A stretch of DNA of 64,000 nucleotides, from assembly GCF_009817885.1 (NCBI RefSeq), contig NZ_CP041764.1:1178001-1242000 (forward strand), written 5' to 3'. Below are positions 12,285-19,592 of this stretch, one piece after another; the stretch's first letter is position 1; each line of letters opens with the position of its first letter. Below the pieces are notes generated by a model. It did no database searches and was not told the origin of the DNA. It saw only the letters and a program-made list of their open reading frames with translations. This stretch comes from Serratia rhizosphaerae. Lineage in GTDB: Bacteria; Pseudomonadota; Gammaproteobacteria; Enterobacterales; Enterobacteriaceae. Both the position numbers and the translations under genes were made by a program.

Positions 12285-13406
12285 TTAGCGACGGCTGTCG
12301 TTCGCCTGACGCAGCAGTGAGCGGCTCTCAACCAGGAAACGCTGGGCGTAATCGCCAAACCAGTGCTCAACCTTGCGGAAACTGTCGATAAACGCCTGTT
12401 TATCGCCCTGCTCCAGCAGTTTGATCGCCTCGCCAAACCGGGTGTAGTAGCGTTTAATCAGCTGCAGGTTGTCGCCTGAAGACATAATAATGTCAGCGTA
12501 CAGCTGCGGATCCTGCGCAAACAGCCGCCCTACCATCGCCAGCTCCAGGCGATAAATCGGTGATGACAGCGCCAGCAACTGCTCCAGCTGCACATTCTCT
12601 TCTGCCAGATGTAGTCCGTAAGCAAAGGTGGCGAAGTGACGCAGCGCCTGAATAAACGCCATATTCTGGTCGTGCTCCACCGCGCTGATGCGGTGCAGTC
12701 TGGCGCCCCAGACCTGCAACTGTTCCAGCAGCCACTGGTACGCCTCCGGCTGACGGCCGTCGCAGTACACCACCACCTGCTTGGCTACGCTGCCGACATC
12801 CGGCCCGAACATCGGGTGCAATCCCAATACCGGCCCGCTATGCGCCGTCAGCATCGCCTGCAGCGGCGGATTTTTCACCGAGGCCAAATCCACCAGAATA
12901 CAGTCATCCGGCAGCTTAGGCAGACGGCCAATCACCTGCTCCGTTACGTGGATCGGCACGCTGACGATCACCATCCCGGCATCGCTGAGCAGGCTTTCCG
13001 CCTGCGGCCAGTCCTGCTGATCCAGTACTTTGACCTGATAGCCGGACAGCGTCAGCAGGCGGTTGAACAAACGCCCCATCTGCCCGTTACCGCCGATAAT
13101 CACGATAGGCCGCAGCTGCGGGCACAGCGTTTTAAAGCCTTTGTCGTTTTCGCTGGTGTAGGATTCGCGCATCACGCGACGCAAGATATCCTCAATCAAA
13201 TCCGGCGGTACGCCGAGCGTTTCCGCCTCCTGCCGGCGTGACGCCAGCATGGCCGCCTCCCGCTCGGGAACATAGACCGGCAAGCCGTAGCGGCTTTTTA
13301 CTTCTCCCACTTCCGCCACCAGATGCAGGCGCTTTGCCAGCAGATCCAACAGCGCCTTATCCACCTCGTCGATTTGATCGCGTAATGCGGTCAGTTCAGC
13401 CACCAT
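12285..13406 (-). CDS. tyrA: Bifunctional chorismate mutase / prephenate dehydrogenase (T-protein)
   Basis: 373 residues. It converts chorismate to prephenate and oxidises this to 4-hydroxyphenylpyruvate in tyrosine synthesis. An N-terminal AroQ chorismate mutase (about 1-90) is followed by an NAD-binding Rossmann segment IVIIGGNGQMGRLF and the dehydrogenase domain with GLHPMFGPDV, which contains the catalytic His. The start lies 7 bp after the aroF stop, so aroF and tyrA form one operon under the aroF promoter and TyrR control. Confidence 0.98.
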   Translation of the reverse strand: MVAELTALRDQIDEVDKALLDLLAKRLHLVAEVGEVKSRYGLPVYVPEREAAMLASRRQEAETLGVPPDLIEDILRRVMRESYTSENDKGFKTLCPQLRPIVIIGGNGQMGRLFNRLLTLSGYQVKVLDQQDWPQAESLLSDAGMVIVSVPIHVTEQVIGRLPKLPDDCILVDLASVKNPPLQAMLTAHSGPVLGLHPMFGPDVGSVAKQVVVYCDGRQPEAYQWLLEQLQVWGARLHRISAVEHDQNMAFIQALRHFATFAYGLHLAEENVQLEQLLALSSPIYRLELAMVGRLFAQDPQLYADIIMSSGDNLQLIKRYYTRFGEAIKLLEQGDKQAFIDSFRKVEHWFGDYAQRFLVESRSLLRQANDSRR

Positions 13407-13412
13407 AACTTG

Positions 13413-14486
13413 CTACTCTCCAGTGCGGGCCATCAGCGCGGCGCCCAGTTGCTGATGCATATCACGCAGCAGCGTTTCCGTGCTTTCCCAGTCAATGCAG
13501 GCATCGGTCACGGACACGCCGTAGCGCATCTCCGCGCGCGGTTGTTCGGAGGACTGATTGCCTTCATGCAGGTTGCTCTCCAGCATAATGCCGGTAATTG
13601 AGCGGTTACCCGCGTTAATCTGCTCAACCACGGAAGCGGCAACCGCAGGCTGACGACGGTAATCTTTATTTGAGTTGCCGTGACTGCAATCTATCATCAG
13701 GGACGGGCGGAGTCCCGCATCGCGCATCTGTTTTTCACAGGCGGCGACGTCTTCCGGGCCGTAGTTCGGCGTTTTGCCGCCGCGCAAAATCACATGGCCG
13801 TCCGGGTTGCCCTGCGTCTGCAGCAGGCACACCTGTCCGGCCTGATTGATGCCGACAAAGCGGTGCGGCATTGCCGCAGCGCGCATGGCGTTAATGGCCG
13901 TACTCAGGCTGCCGTCAGTGCCATTCTTAAAGCCGACCGGCATCGACAGGCCAGAGGCCATTTCACGGTGGGTCTGAGATTCGGTGGTGCGTGCGCCAAT
14001 CGCCGACCAGCTGAACAGGTCACCCAGGTATTGCGGGCTATTCGGATCCAGCGCTTCGGTCGCCAGCGGTAATCCCATTTCCACCAGGTCCAACAGCAGA
14101 CGACGTGCAATATGCAAACCGGCTTCAACGTCAAACGAACCGTTCATATGGGGATCGTTGATCAGGCCTTTCCAGCCGACGGTGGTTCTCGGTTTCTCAA
14201 AATAGACGCGCATAACGATATACAGCCGATCGCTCAAGTCGGCCGCCAGTGCTTGCAAACGACGGGCGTAGTCCAGCGCCGCATCAGGATCATGGATAGA
14301 ACACGGCCCGCAGACCACCAGCAGACGGGGGTCGCGCCCCTGCAGAATATCGGCGATGGTTTTGCGCGCCGTGGCGATTTGGGCTTCATCCGCCACGCTG
14401 AGCGGGAATTGATTCTTCAGTTCTTCCGGCGTAATCAAAACCTGTTCTGCACTGATGTGCACGTTGTTGAGCGCGTCTTTTTGCAT
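13413..14486 (-). CDS. aroF: DAHP synthase, tyrosine-sensitive type
   Basis: 357 residues, class I DAHP synthase. It condenses PEP and erythrose-4-phosphate at the entry to the shikimate pathway. Recognised segments include VVCGPCSIHD (PEP/metal site Cys), RTTVGWKG, GARTTESQTHR and DCSHGNSNKD. Sequence and operon partnership with tyrA identify it as AroF rather than AroG or AroH. Its promoter carries TyrR-like boxes, consistent with tyrosine repression. Confidence 0.97.
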   Translation of the reverse strand: MQKDALNNVHISAEQVLITPEELKNQFPLSVADEAQIATARKTIADILQGRDPRLLVVCGPCSIHDPDAALDYARRLQALAADLSDRLYIVMRVYFEKPRTTVGWKGLINDPHMNGSFDVEAGLHIARRLLLDLVEMGLPLATEALDPNSPQYLGDLFSWSAIGARTTESQTHREMASGLSMPVGFKNGTDGSLSTAINAMRAAAMPHRFVGINQAGQVCLLQTQGNPDGHVILRGGKTPNYGPEDVAACEKQMRDAGLRPSLMIDCSHGNSNKDYRRQPAVAASVVEQINAGNRSITGIMLESNLHEGNQSSEQPRAEMRYGVSVTDACIDWESTETLLRDMHQQLGAALMARTGE

Positions 14487-14548
14487 GGTGTTTGTCCTGT
14501 CGTTTGCCGTTATGCATAAATGAAGTAAAACATGAGCGTTTCGAGGAC

Positions 14549-14604
14549 TACCTTACCACGCATTGTAAAGTTTTCAATCCATTCGGTGTAAATAAAAAAT
14601 TACC
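14549..14604 (-). promoter_or_regulatory. aroF promoter with two TyrR-like boxes
   Basis: On the minus strand, TTGAAA (14572-14577) is a -35 followed by ACTTTAC as in E. coli aroF, with a -10-like AAGGTA at 17 bp. TyrR-type sequences TGTAAA-N6-AATCCA (14564-14581, overlapping the -35) and TGTAAA-N6-ATTACC (14587-14604) approximate the consensus TGTAAA-N6-TTTACA. Repression by TyrR with tyrosine is inferred from the family. Confidence 0.6.
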
Positions 14605-14712
14605 ACTCAAGGAAGTATGAACAAAACAAGATAAACACTATAAATAACAATTAAATGAAAAAAAACAAAAGAAAGCAGACAATGACAATGATTAGGATTA
14701 AAAACACCAAGC

Positions 14713-14730
14713 TGTAAACAAAAAATTACA
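14713..14730. promoter_or_regulatory. Distal strong TyrR-like box
   Basis: TGTAAA-CAAAAA-ATTACA matches the TyrR consensus at 11 of 12 defined positions. It sits 227 bp from the aroF start and 306 bp from the divergent transporter gene. In E. coli aroF also has an upstream strong box. The rest of the 14487-15035 intergenic stretch is AT-rich and holds no gene that I can support. Confidence 0.55.
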
Positions 14731-15035
14731 CACATTCTCAAGCCGAACGCTCAGACGGAGCTTAAATGGCATAACCCCGCCACGCTATTTCAGACTATGT
14801 GAAACGCTGGCTCCACAAACAACAACCCGTTGATTTCCAACACTTACGCATTACTACACAGATAAAAAACGCGCTATTTCCTTATAAATACTGAGCTATC
14901 TCAAGGTTCTGTCTGCGCAATTCATGAATGATGGCAAAAACGGCCAATACCTCTTTCCGGTTAGTTTGCGGTTATCAGTGACGCCGGCGGCAAAGGTAAT
15001 AAGCCGAGCCTCTCTTTTTCAGCGAAGGAACCCGC

Positions 15036-16379
15036 ATGATAACTCTGGAATTCGGCATCATCATTGCTTGTTTATTGGTCGGCACGCGCTATGGCGGCAT
15101 GGGGCTGGGATTAATCAGCGGCATCGGTATCTTTGTGCTGTGCTTTGTCTTTGGGCTGCAGCCGGGCAAGCCGCCTATTGATGTGATGCTGACCATCCTG
15201 GCGGTAATCGGCTGTGCCTCGGTACTGCAAACCGCCGGAGGACTGAACGTATTGATGCAATATGCCGAACGTCTGCTGCGTCGGCACCCTCAGCACATTA
15301 CGCTACTCGCGCCGTTCACCACCTGGATGCTGACATTTCTGTGCGGTACCGGCCACGTGGTATACACCATGTTCCCGATCATCGGCGATATCGCACTGAA
15401 AAAAGGCATTCGCCCGGAACGCCCGATGGCCGTGGCCTCGGTCGCCTCACAAATGGCCATCACCGCCTCGCCGGTTTCCGTCGCCGTCGTGTCTCTGGTC
15501 TCGATTATCGCCGCCGGGCACGGTATCGGCCGCGCCTACTCCCTGGTGGAAATCCTGGCGGTTTCCATACCTTCCTCACTGGTTGGCGTGCTGATCGCGG
15601 CGCTCTGGAGCCTGCGCCGCGGCAAAGATCTGGAGAAGGACGCCGATTTTCAGGCGCGTATCAGCGATCCTGAACAGCGCGCCTATATTTACGGCGCCGG
15701 CGAAACCCTGCTGGACCAGCGTTTTGCCAAATCTGCCTATGCGTCAACCCTGATCTTTTTTGCTGCGATCGCCGTCGTGGTCTTGCTCGGTGCCTTCTCT
15801 GAGCTGCGTCCGGCCTTCGCCGTCAAAGGCGTGATGAAGCCGCTGTCGATGAACCTGGTGATTCAAATGATGATGCTGATTGCCGGCGCCGTCATGCTGA
15901 TCGGCTGTAAGGTCAAGCCGGGTGATATCGCCAACGGCGCGGTGTTCAAGGCGGGTATGGTCGCCATTTTCTCGGTATTCGGCGTCGCCTGGATGAGCGA
16001 CACCTTCTTCCAGGTGCATATGGGAGATTTAAAACTGCTGCTTGAAGACGTGGTTAAAAGCCAGCCCTGGACTTACGCCATTGTGCTGTTTCTAGTATCG
16101 AAGCTGGTAAACAGCCAGGCCGCCGCGCTGACCGCCGTTGCACCGATGGCGCTGCAGTTGGGCGTCGAGCCGAAAATGCTGCTGGCGTTTTTTCCGGCGG
16201 CCTACGGTTACTTCGTATTGCCGACCTACCCCAGCGATCTGGCCTGTATCGGCTTCGACCGCTCAGGGACGACGCGCATCGGGAAATTTATCATCAACCA
16301 CAGTTTTATCCTGCCGGGGCTGATTGGCGTTTCATCCGCCTGCGTAACCGGCTACCTACTGGTCACGACCCTGCTGTAA
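15036..16379 (+). CDS. DcuA/DcuB-family anaerobic C4-dicarboxylate transporter
   Basis: 447 residues, very hydrophobic, with about 10-12 predicted membrane segments. It is strongly similar to DcuB/DcuA, which exchange fumarate, malate or aspartate for succinate across the inner membrane during anaerobic fumarate respiration. Family segments seen: LQPGKPPIDVML, CGTGHVVYT, GIRPERPMA, ITASPVSVAVVSLV, VNSQAAALTA, PTYPSDLACI and FDRSGTT..G near the C-terminus. The start ATG follows GAAGGAAC. It is absent from this place in E. coli and divergent from aroF. I cannot tell from sequence whether it is a DcuA or DcuB orthologue. Confidence 0.9.
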   Translation: MITLEFGIIIACLLVGTRYGGMGLGLISGIGIFVLCFVFGLQPGKPPIDVMLTILAVIGCASVLQTAGGLNVLMQYAERLLRRHPQHITLLAPFTTWMLTFLCGTGHVVYTMFPIIGDIALKKGIRPERPMAVASVASQMAITASPVSVAVVSLVSIIAAGHGIGRAYSLVEILAVSIPSSLVGVLIAALWSLRRGKDLEKDADFQARISDPEQRAYIYGAGETLLDQRFAKSAYASTLIFFAAIAVVVLLGAFSELRPAFAVKGVMKPLSMNLVIQMMMLIAGAVMLIGCKVKPGDIANGAVFKAGMVAIFSVFGVAWMSDTFFQVHMGDLKLLLEDVVKSQPWTYAIVLFLVSKLVNSQAAALTAVAPMALQLGVEPKMLLAFFPAAYGYFVLPTYPSDLACIGFDRSGTTRIGKFIINHSFILPGLIGVSSACVTGYLLVTTLL

Positions 16380-16389
16380 GAGGATGCTG

Positions 16390-16406
16390 CGGCCCGACAC
16401 GGGCCG
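16390..16406 (+). terminator. Possible terminator between the Dcu transporter and the CI-like gene
   Basis: CGGCCCG-ACA-CGGGCCG stem, followed only by TTTA on the plus strand. It separates two convergent genes. The short T tract makes this a weaker call. Confidence 0.5.
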
Positions 16407-16407
16407 T

Positions 16408-17043
16408 TTACGCCTGTGGCGACAGGGTCAGCCACACCATGCCCAGCGCTTTTACGGCATCGGTACTGCACTGAAAATCAGTACCTTTACCGCTGACCTG
16501 CAGCTGATTACCCGGCAAACGGGCAATATCATACACGTCCAGGTTACCGTCGATATCAAGCAGCCAGCGTCCGTTGGCAATGTTCGTTACTGACAGATCC
16601 ACCAACCAGGCTACACGCCCACCGTCCACGTATGCGGGCTGCTCGGCCGTTGATGGAATCAACGTTCGATCGGCCAGCCATTCGCCGCCATCTTTCAGCT
16701 GGCCGGCAATCAGTCGATACAGCGGTACGGCACGTGCCGGCGGCGCCATATCCTGCGGATCGGCCGCGCGCATTTCCCCCAGCCCGGTAGCCAGCCACTG
16801 CAGAGAAACGCCGGTATCCAACGCGCAGGTCACCACAATATCCCCCGGGAAGTAATTACGACGTACCCAGGTGCTCATGGTGCCGGATGAAATACCCAGT
16901 AAATCCCCCAACTCCTTCTGCAAGCTGAAACCATAGGCATCCAGAATCCGACGCAGCACGCTCTTGCCGCCGGACGCCAGTACGCGCTCATACAACGCCT
17001 TACCATGCGCCGCAGCCCGCCCATTCATAGTATCTTCAGCCAT
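16408..17043 (-). CDS. CI-like phage repressor (P2/186 type)
   Basis: 211 residues. The N-terminal half is a Phage_CI helix-turn-helix domain: VLRRILDAYGFSLQKELGD, then LLGISSGTMSTWVRRNYFP and CALDTGVSLQWLATG, as in coliphage 186-like CI proteins. The C-terminal part (about 100-211) resembles the non-cleaving CI C-terminal oligomerisation domain rather than a LexA-type peptidase; I see no Ser-Lys protease motif. An in-frame TTG at 17079 would add 12 residues, but GGGG five bases before the ATG at 17043 decides the start. It probably represses the adjacent phage-derived promoters. Such repressors are inactivated by an antirepressor rather than by self-cleavage. Confidence 0.85.
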   Translation of the reverse strand: MAEDTMNGRAAAHGKALYERVLASGGKSVLRRILDAYGFSLQKELGDLLGISSGTMSTWVRRNYFPGDIVVTCALDTGVSLQWLATGLGEMRAADPQDMAPPARAVPLYRLIAGQLKDGGEWLADRTLIPSTAEQPAYVDGGRVAWLVDLSVTNIANGRWLLDIDGNLDVYDIARLPGNQLQVSGKGTDFQCSTDAVKALGMVWLTLSPQA

Positions 17044-17137
17044 ATTTTCCCCGGTCATCATTAAAACTTGCATAAGCAAGCCACACTTTTCGACTTAACG
17101 CGCATAGGATTCGTTATTAACGCCAGGCTCGCCTGTT

Positions 17138-17156
17138 ATTTAACCTATGGTTAAAT
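17138..17156. promoter_or_regulatory. Perfect palindrome, candidate CI-like repressor operator
   Basis: ATTTAACC-TAT-GGTTAAAT, 8-bp arms with a 3-bp centre, 95 bp upstream of the repressor start. It is the only clear dyad of this strength between the repressor and the SOS box. Operator function is inferred from position. The rest of 17044-17436 is AT-rich and non-coding as far as I can see. Confidence 0.45.
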
Positions 17157-17436
17157 GATGCAATATAGTCGCCGAAAATACAAATACCGATACCTGTCAC
17201 AAACGTTGTTTAGCACTCAACAATCTCATTAACTATCCATTTCATGATGATAATTAAAGAAAAAACCTAAAACTTGAATTTGCGAGAAAAAATAAAAATT
17301 TCATGGCATTTCCCCTTGCCCGACGCACAAGGCATGGCAGCAAACGACGCTGGCCTCTGCGAATCGGGCCGACGTCAGCATGCCTGAGTTGTCCGTTTGT
17401 GCCGCCCGGCCATACCAATAATGGCGTCGAGAACCA

Positions 17437-17465
17437 TTGACCCATTTAGCGTTTTGCTTAATACT
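17437..17465 (+). promoter_or_regulatory. Candidate sigma-70 promoter overlapping the LexA box
   Basis: A -35-like TTGACC (17437-17442) and a -10-like AATACT (17460-17465) with 17-bp spacing. The -10 overlaps the first half of the LexA box, the usual arrangement for LexA repression. Confidence 0.5.
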
Positions 17466-17481
17466 GTATAAATACACAGTA
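17462..17481. promoter_or_regulatory. LexA (SOS) box
   Basis: TACTGTATAAATACACAGTA has perfect CTGT-N8-ACAG symmetry with TACTGT/ACAGTA arms. The arms are identical to those of the recA box in this window (37241-37260). It lies 22 bp upstream of a GTG-started small gene. Confidence 0.9.
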
Positions 17482-17503
17482 TATTTAAGCGAGGGCAAAC
17501 ACG

Positions 17504-17698
17504 GTGGAAATTACGGATAAACAACAACTAACACTGTCACGCATCCAGTTCATCGCCGATGTATCACAAGCGGCCCAGTGCAGTCCATCCGAATACCTGA
17601 TCGCACTGTCACTGATTTCCGATCTGGCCGCTCAGGAACTCCCCGAGCACGACTACCAGGCCGTCTATTATTCGGCAGATGAGCAACACTCCCGCTAG
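17504..17698 (+). CDS. Small SOS-controlled protein of unknown function
   Basis: 64 residues. I do not recognise the family. The GTG start is preceded by GCGAGGGC as a plausible ribosome binding site. The protein is small, acidic and predicted mostly helical, with one Cys. It sits directly behind a perfect LexA box and ahead of its own terminator (17730-17755), divergent from the CI-like repressor. In phage 186 and related prophages the LexA-controlled gene encodes an antirepressor (Tum) that inactivates CI. By position this protein could play that role, but it is much shorter and shows no recognisable similarity, so this is a hypothesis. Confidence 0.7.
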   Translation: MEITDKQQLTLSRIQFIADVSQAAQCSPSEYLIALSLISDLAAQELPEHDYQAVYYSADEQHSR

Positions 17699-17729
17699 CC
17701 CCGTCCCCCGCATCTTAATACCGATTTTT

Positions 17730-17755
17730 ACCCGCCGTCCGGCGGGTATTTTTTT
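17730..17755 (+). terminator. Terminator after the SOS-controlled small gene
   Basis: ACCCGCC-GTCC-GGCGGGT followed by A and a run of T. It separates the SOS-controlled gene from the tail X/lysis operon, so the latter probably needs its own promoter. Confidence 0.85.
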
Positions 17756-17784
17756 ATCTGCCATCCGGGGATTTATCCCGATCC

Positions 17785-17806
17785 GTTGTGCCACAACGAC
17801 TACAAC
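17785..17806 (+). promoter_or_regulatory. Candidate NucC/Ogr binding site upstream of the lysis operon
   Basis: GTTGT-N12-ACAAC. Ogr/Delta-family activators of P2 and P4 recognise a TGT-N12-ACA dyad centred near -55 of late promoters; here the dyad extends to five bases per arm. A tighter palindrome CGTTGTG-C-CACAACG (17784-17798) overlaps it. It lies about 100 bp upstream of tail gene X, leaving room for a promoter near 17840-17860. The activator gene nucC lies at the end of the same gene cluster. Confidence 0.6.
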
Positions 17807-17901
17807 CCTATTGCATTGTGACGATAGGCCACCATCAGGAAACTACGGATAACCGGGCGCACTCCCGCGTCCTTCACCAACAACCGCATAGCAGGATGGT
17901 A

Positions 17902-18108
17902 ATGATGAAAATTTATGCACAACAAGGCGACGCCATTGACGCGATGTGCTGGCGCTATTACGGCAGCACAGAAAACGTGGTGGAACAGGTTGATCACGCC
18001 AATCGTGGGCTGGCGGCATACGGCGCGCTGCTGCCGCATGGCTGCCCGGTAGAAATGCCCGAACTGAACGCCGCCGCCAGACGGGAAACGGTGAAACTGT
18101 GGGACTAA
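17902..18108 (+). CDS. P2-like tail protein X (remnant late gene, intact)
   Basis: 68 residues, similar over its full length to P2 gpX, a LysM-like tail protein: KIYAQQGDAIDAMCWRYYG, then LPHGCPVEMPEL and a C-terminal ETVKLWD. The start is chosen at tandem ATGs (17902/17905) after GCAGGA. In P2, X is immediately followed by holin and endolysin genes, and the same order is kept here (3-bp gap to nucE). No other tail tube or sheath gene is present, so it is probably a passenger or translational lead-in. Confidence 0.85.
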   Translation: MMKIYAQQGDAIDAMCWRYYGSTENVVEQVDHANRGLAAYGALLPHGCPVEMPELNAAARRETVKLWD

Positions 18109-18111
18109 ACG

Positions 18112-18330
18112 ATGGAAAAATTTACCTCAACACTTTCCTACCTTATCGCCGCCGGCCTGGCCTGGTTCGGTCGTCACTCGACGGAAGACATCGCCATGAT
18201 GGTCGGCGCTGCGGTAGGCGTCGGCACCTTTGCGGTGAACTGGTACTACCGCCATAAGAGCTACCAGTTACTGAAATCGCTCAGAAAGAAAGTTCTCAAA
18301 CGGGGGAAATACGATGAACCCACTCCTTAA
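18112..18330 (+). CDS. nucE: Holin NucE (HP1/P2-like holin family)
   Basis: 72 residues. Two hydrophobic segments (about 9-20 and 27-44) flank a short charged turn, followed by a strongly basic C-terminal tail, as in HP1-family holins. Holins form inner-membrane lesions that let the endolysin act or be activated. Position between tail X and the endolysin, and the downstream ogr-like gene, match the nucE-nucD-nucC set of the S. marcescens cryptic prophage. The nucD start lies inside nucE (17-bp overlap), suggesting coupled translation. Confidence 0.85.
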   Translation: MEKFTSTLSYLIAAGLAWFGRHSTEDIAMMVGAAVGVGTFAVNWYYRHKSYQLLKSLRKKVLKRGKYDEPTP

Positions 18331-18826
18331 ACGCTGCAGCGCCGTCGCCATTTTAGCGCTGGCCGCCACTCTGCCACAGTTCGGCCAGCTGCATACCTCC
18401 GAACGGGGACTGCGCCTGATCGCCGATTTTGAAGGATGCCAACTGTCACCCTATCAGTGCAGCGCCAACGTCTGGACCAACGGTATCGGCCATACCGCGG
18501 GCGTAAAACCCAATACGGCGATCACCGAGCGTCAGGCGGCAGCCAACCTGCTGGACGACGTACGCAACGTGGAAAAAGGCATCGCGCGCTGTATGAGTGT
18601 GGATATGCCGCAGCCGGTTTACGACGCGGTCAGCGCTTTTACCTTTAACGTCGGCGTCGGCGCCGCCTGCCGCTCTACGCTGGCCGGCTTCATTAGACAG
18701 CGGCGCTGGCAACAGGCCTGCGATCAGTTGCCACGCTGGGTATACGTCAACGGCGTCAAAAGCAAAGGGCTGGAACGTCGCCGTCAGGCCGAACGCGCGC
18801 GGTGCTTACAGGGGGTGTCACCATGA
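18314..18826 (+). CDS. nucD: Phage-type endolysin NucD (GH24 lysozyme with N-terminal anchor)
   Basis: 170 residues, T4-lysozyme-like muramidase. A weakly hydrophobic, Ala-rich N-terminal segment (about 10-25) looks like a signal-arrest-release or signal sequence. The catalytic region reads FEGC...YQC...WTNGIGHT, giving the pattern Glu-8 residues-Cys-5 residues-Thr. Cys replaces the Asp of T4 lysozyme, a variant known among phage lysozymes. It degrades peptidoglycan after export. The stop overlaps the start of the Rz gene (ATGA). It is homologous to nucD of the S. marcescens nuclease-regulating cryptic prophage. Confidence 0.88.
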   Translation: MNPLLKRCSAVAILALAATLPQFGQLHTSERGLRLIADFEGCQLSPYQCSANVWTNGIGHTAGVKPNTAITERQAAANLLDDVRNVEKGIARCMSVDMPQPVYDAVSAFTFNVGVGAACRSTLAGFIRQRRWQQACDQLPRWVYVNGVKSKGLERRRQAERARCLQGVSP

Positions 18827-19236
18827 ACCGCTGGCTGCTCAGCCTTGGCGCACTGCTATTGACCCTGCTTGCTGCGTCGCAGTGGCAGAACCAGCGTTTG
18901 TTGCAGACGCTGGCGCATCAACAGCAACGCCTTGGCGAGGCGCAGGCCACGCTAACGACACGTGACGCCCAGATCAATCAACTGAAACAACAGATTCAAC
19001 AGCGTGAACGCGCTGAGCTGGCGCTACGTCAGGCGCTGAACGGCGCACAGGGCTTAACGCTGCAACGTGAAAAACGGTTACAGGAGTTACTCAATGAAAA
19101 CAAGAAACTGCGCGACTGGTACCGCACTGGGTTGCCTGATGATGTTATCCGGCTGCACCAGCGCCCCGCCTTCGCCAGGCCCGGAGATTACCTACGCTGG
19201 CTGTCCGAAAGTCAGCAGTTGCCCCATCCCCGGTAA
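18823..19236 (+). CDS. Inner-membrane spanin, Rz/LysB-like
   Basis: 137 residues. One N-terminal membrane segment (about 4-18) is followed by a long Gln/Arg-rich coiled coil (about 25-95), the layout of i-spanins that join with an outer-membrane lipoprotein to fuse the two membranes in the last lysis step. It overlaps the nucD stop by 4 bp. The outer spanin gene is nested in another frame in its second half. Confidence 0.8.
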   Translation: MNRWLLSLGALLLTLLAASQWQNQRLLQTLAHQQQRLGEAQATLTTRDAQINQLKQQIQQRERAELALRQALNGAQGLTLQREKRLQELLNENKKLRDWYRTGLPDDVIRLHQRPAFARPGDYLRWLSESQQLPHPR

Positions 19237-19372
19237 TCATCTCACTATTAACGGCGATCTCAGCGCCGACATCCGCCAGCTTGAGCATGCGCTCATACAG
19301 TGCGCATTACAGATAGAAGCGATTAAACAGTGTCAGGAGGAACACAATGTTAAAACCCGACCAGCTGCGTAA
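19094..19372 (+). CDS. Outer-membrane spanin lipoprotein, Rz1/LysC-like
   Basis: 92 residues encoded out of frame, starting inside the Rz-like gene. The lipobox LMMLSGC puts the acylated Cys near residue 21. A Pro-rich stretch (SAPPSPGP) follows, typical of o-spanins. The ATG at 19094 has AGGAG seven bases upstream and is chosen over an upstream in-frame ATG. It extends beyond the Rz stop and overlaps the start of the gpR fragment. Confidence 0.78.
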   Translation: MKTRNCATGTALGCLMMLSGCTSAPPSPGPEITYAGCPKVSSCPIPGNHLTINGDLSADIRQLEHALIQCALQIEAIKQCQEEHNVKTRPAA

Positions 19373-19580
19373 CGCCTTGTGCAAGGCGTTACCGGATCTA
19401 CAAGCCCAGCCGGAAAAACTGACGATGAAACTGGCGGACGGCCGCGTCGCCACCACGCCTGGCCCCTCATTGTCATTTGAATACCGTTACCGGTTGAGGT
19501 TAACGCTGACCGATCGCGCGGCCGACTGCGATCTGGTGATAGTCACCCTATTGGCGTGGCTGCGCAGCCATGCTGGCTAA
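19347..19580 (+). pseudogene. Truncated P2 tail-completion protein R
   Basis: 77 residues that match the N-terminal half of P2 gpR (MLKPDQLRNAL, then SLSFEYRYRL and DLVIVTLLAWLR). gpR is normally about 155 residues; here the frame stops right after LLAWLRSHAG. A good ribosome binding site (AGGAGG) remains. The next sequence matches a different tail gene, so an internal deletion removed the end of R and the genes after it. Confidence 0.75.
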
Positions 19581-19592
19581 CGTGGATCACCC

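Noticed and set aside
14924..15181. 85-codon frame overlapping the start of the Dcu-type gene
   Set aside because: It overlaps the transporter start in another frame, shows no family features, and the transporter has the better ribosome binding site.
17254..17498. Two overlapping minus-strand frames between the CI-like gene and the SOS box
   Set aside because: They run across the LexA box and promoter region, overlap each other in different frames and show no domain; treated as non-coding.
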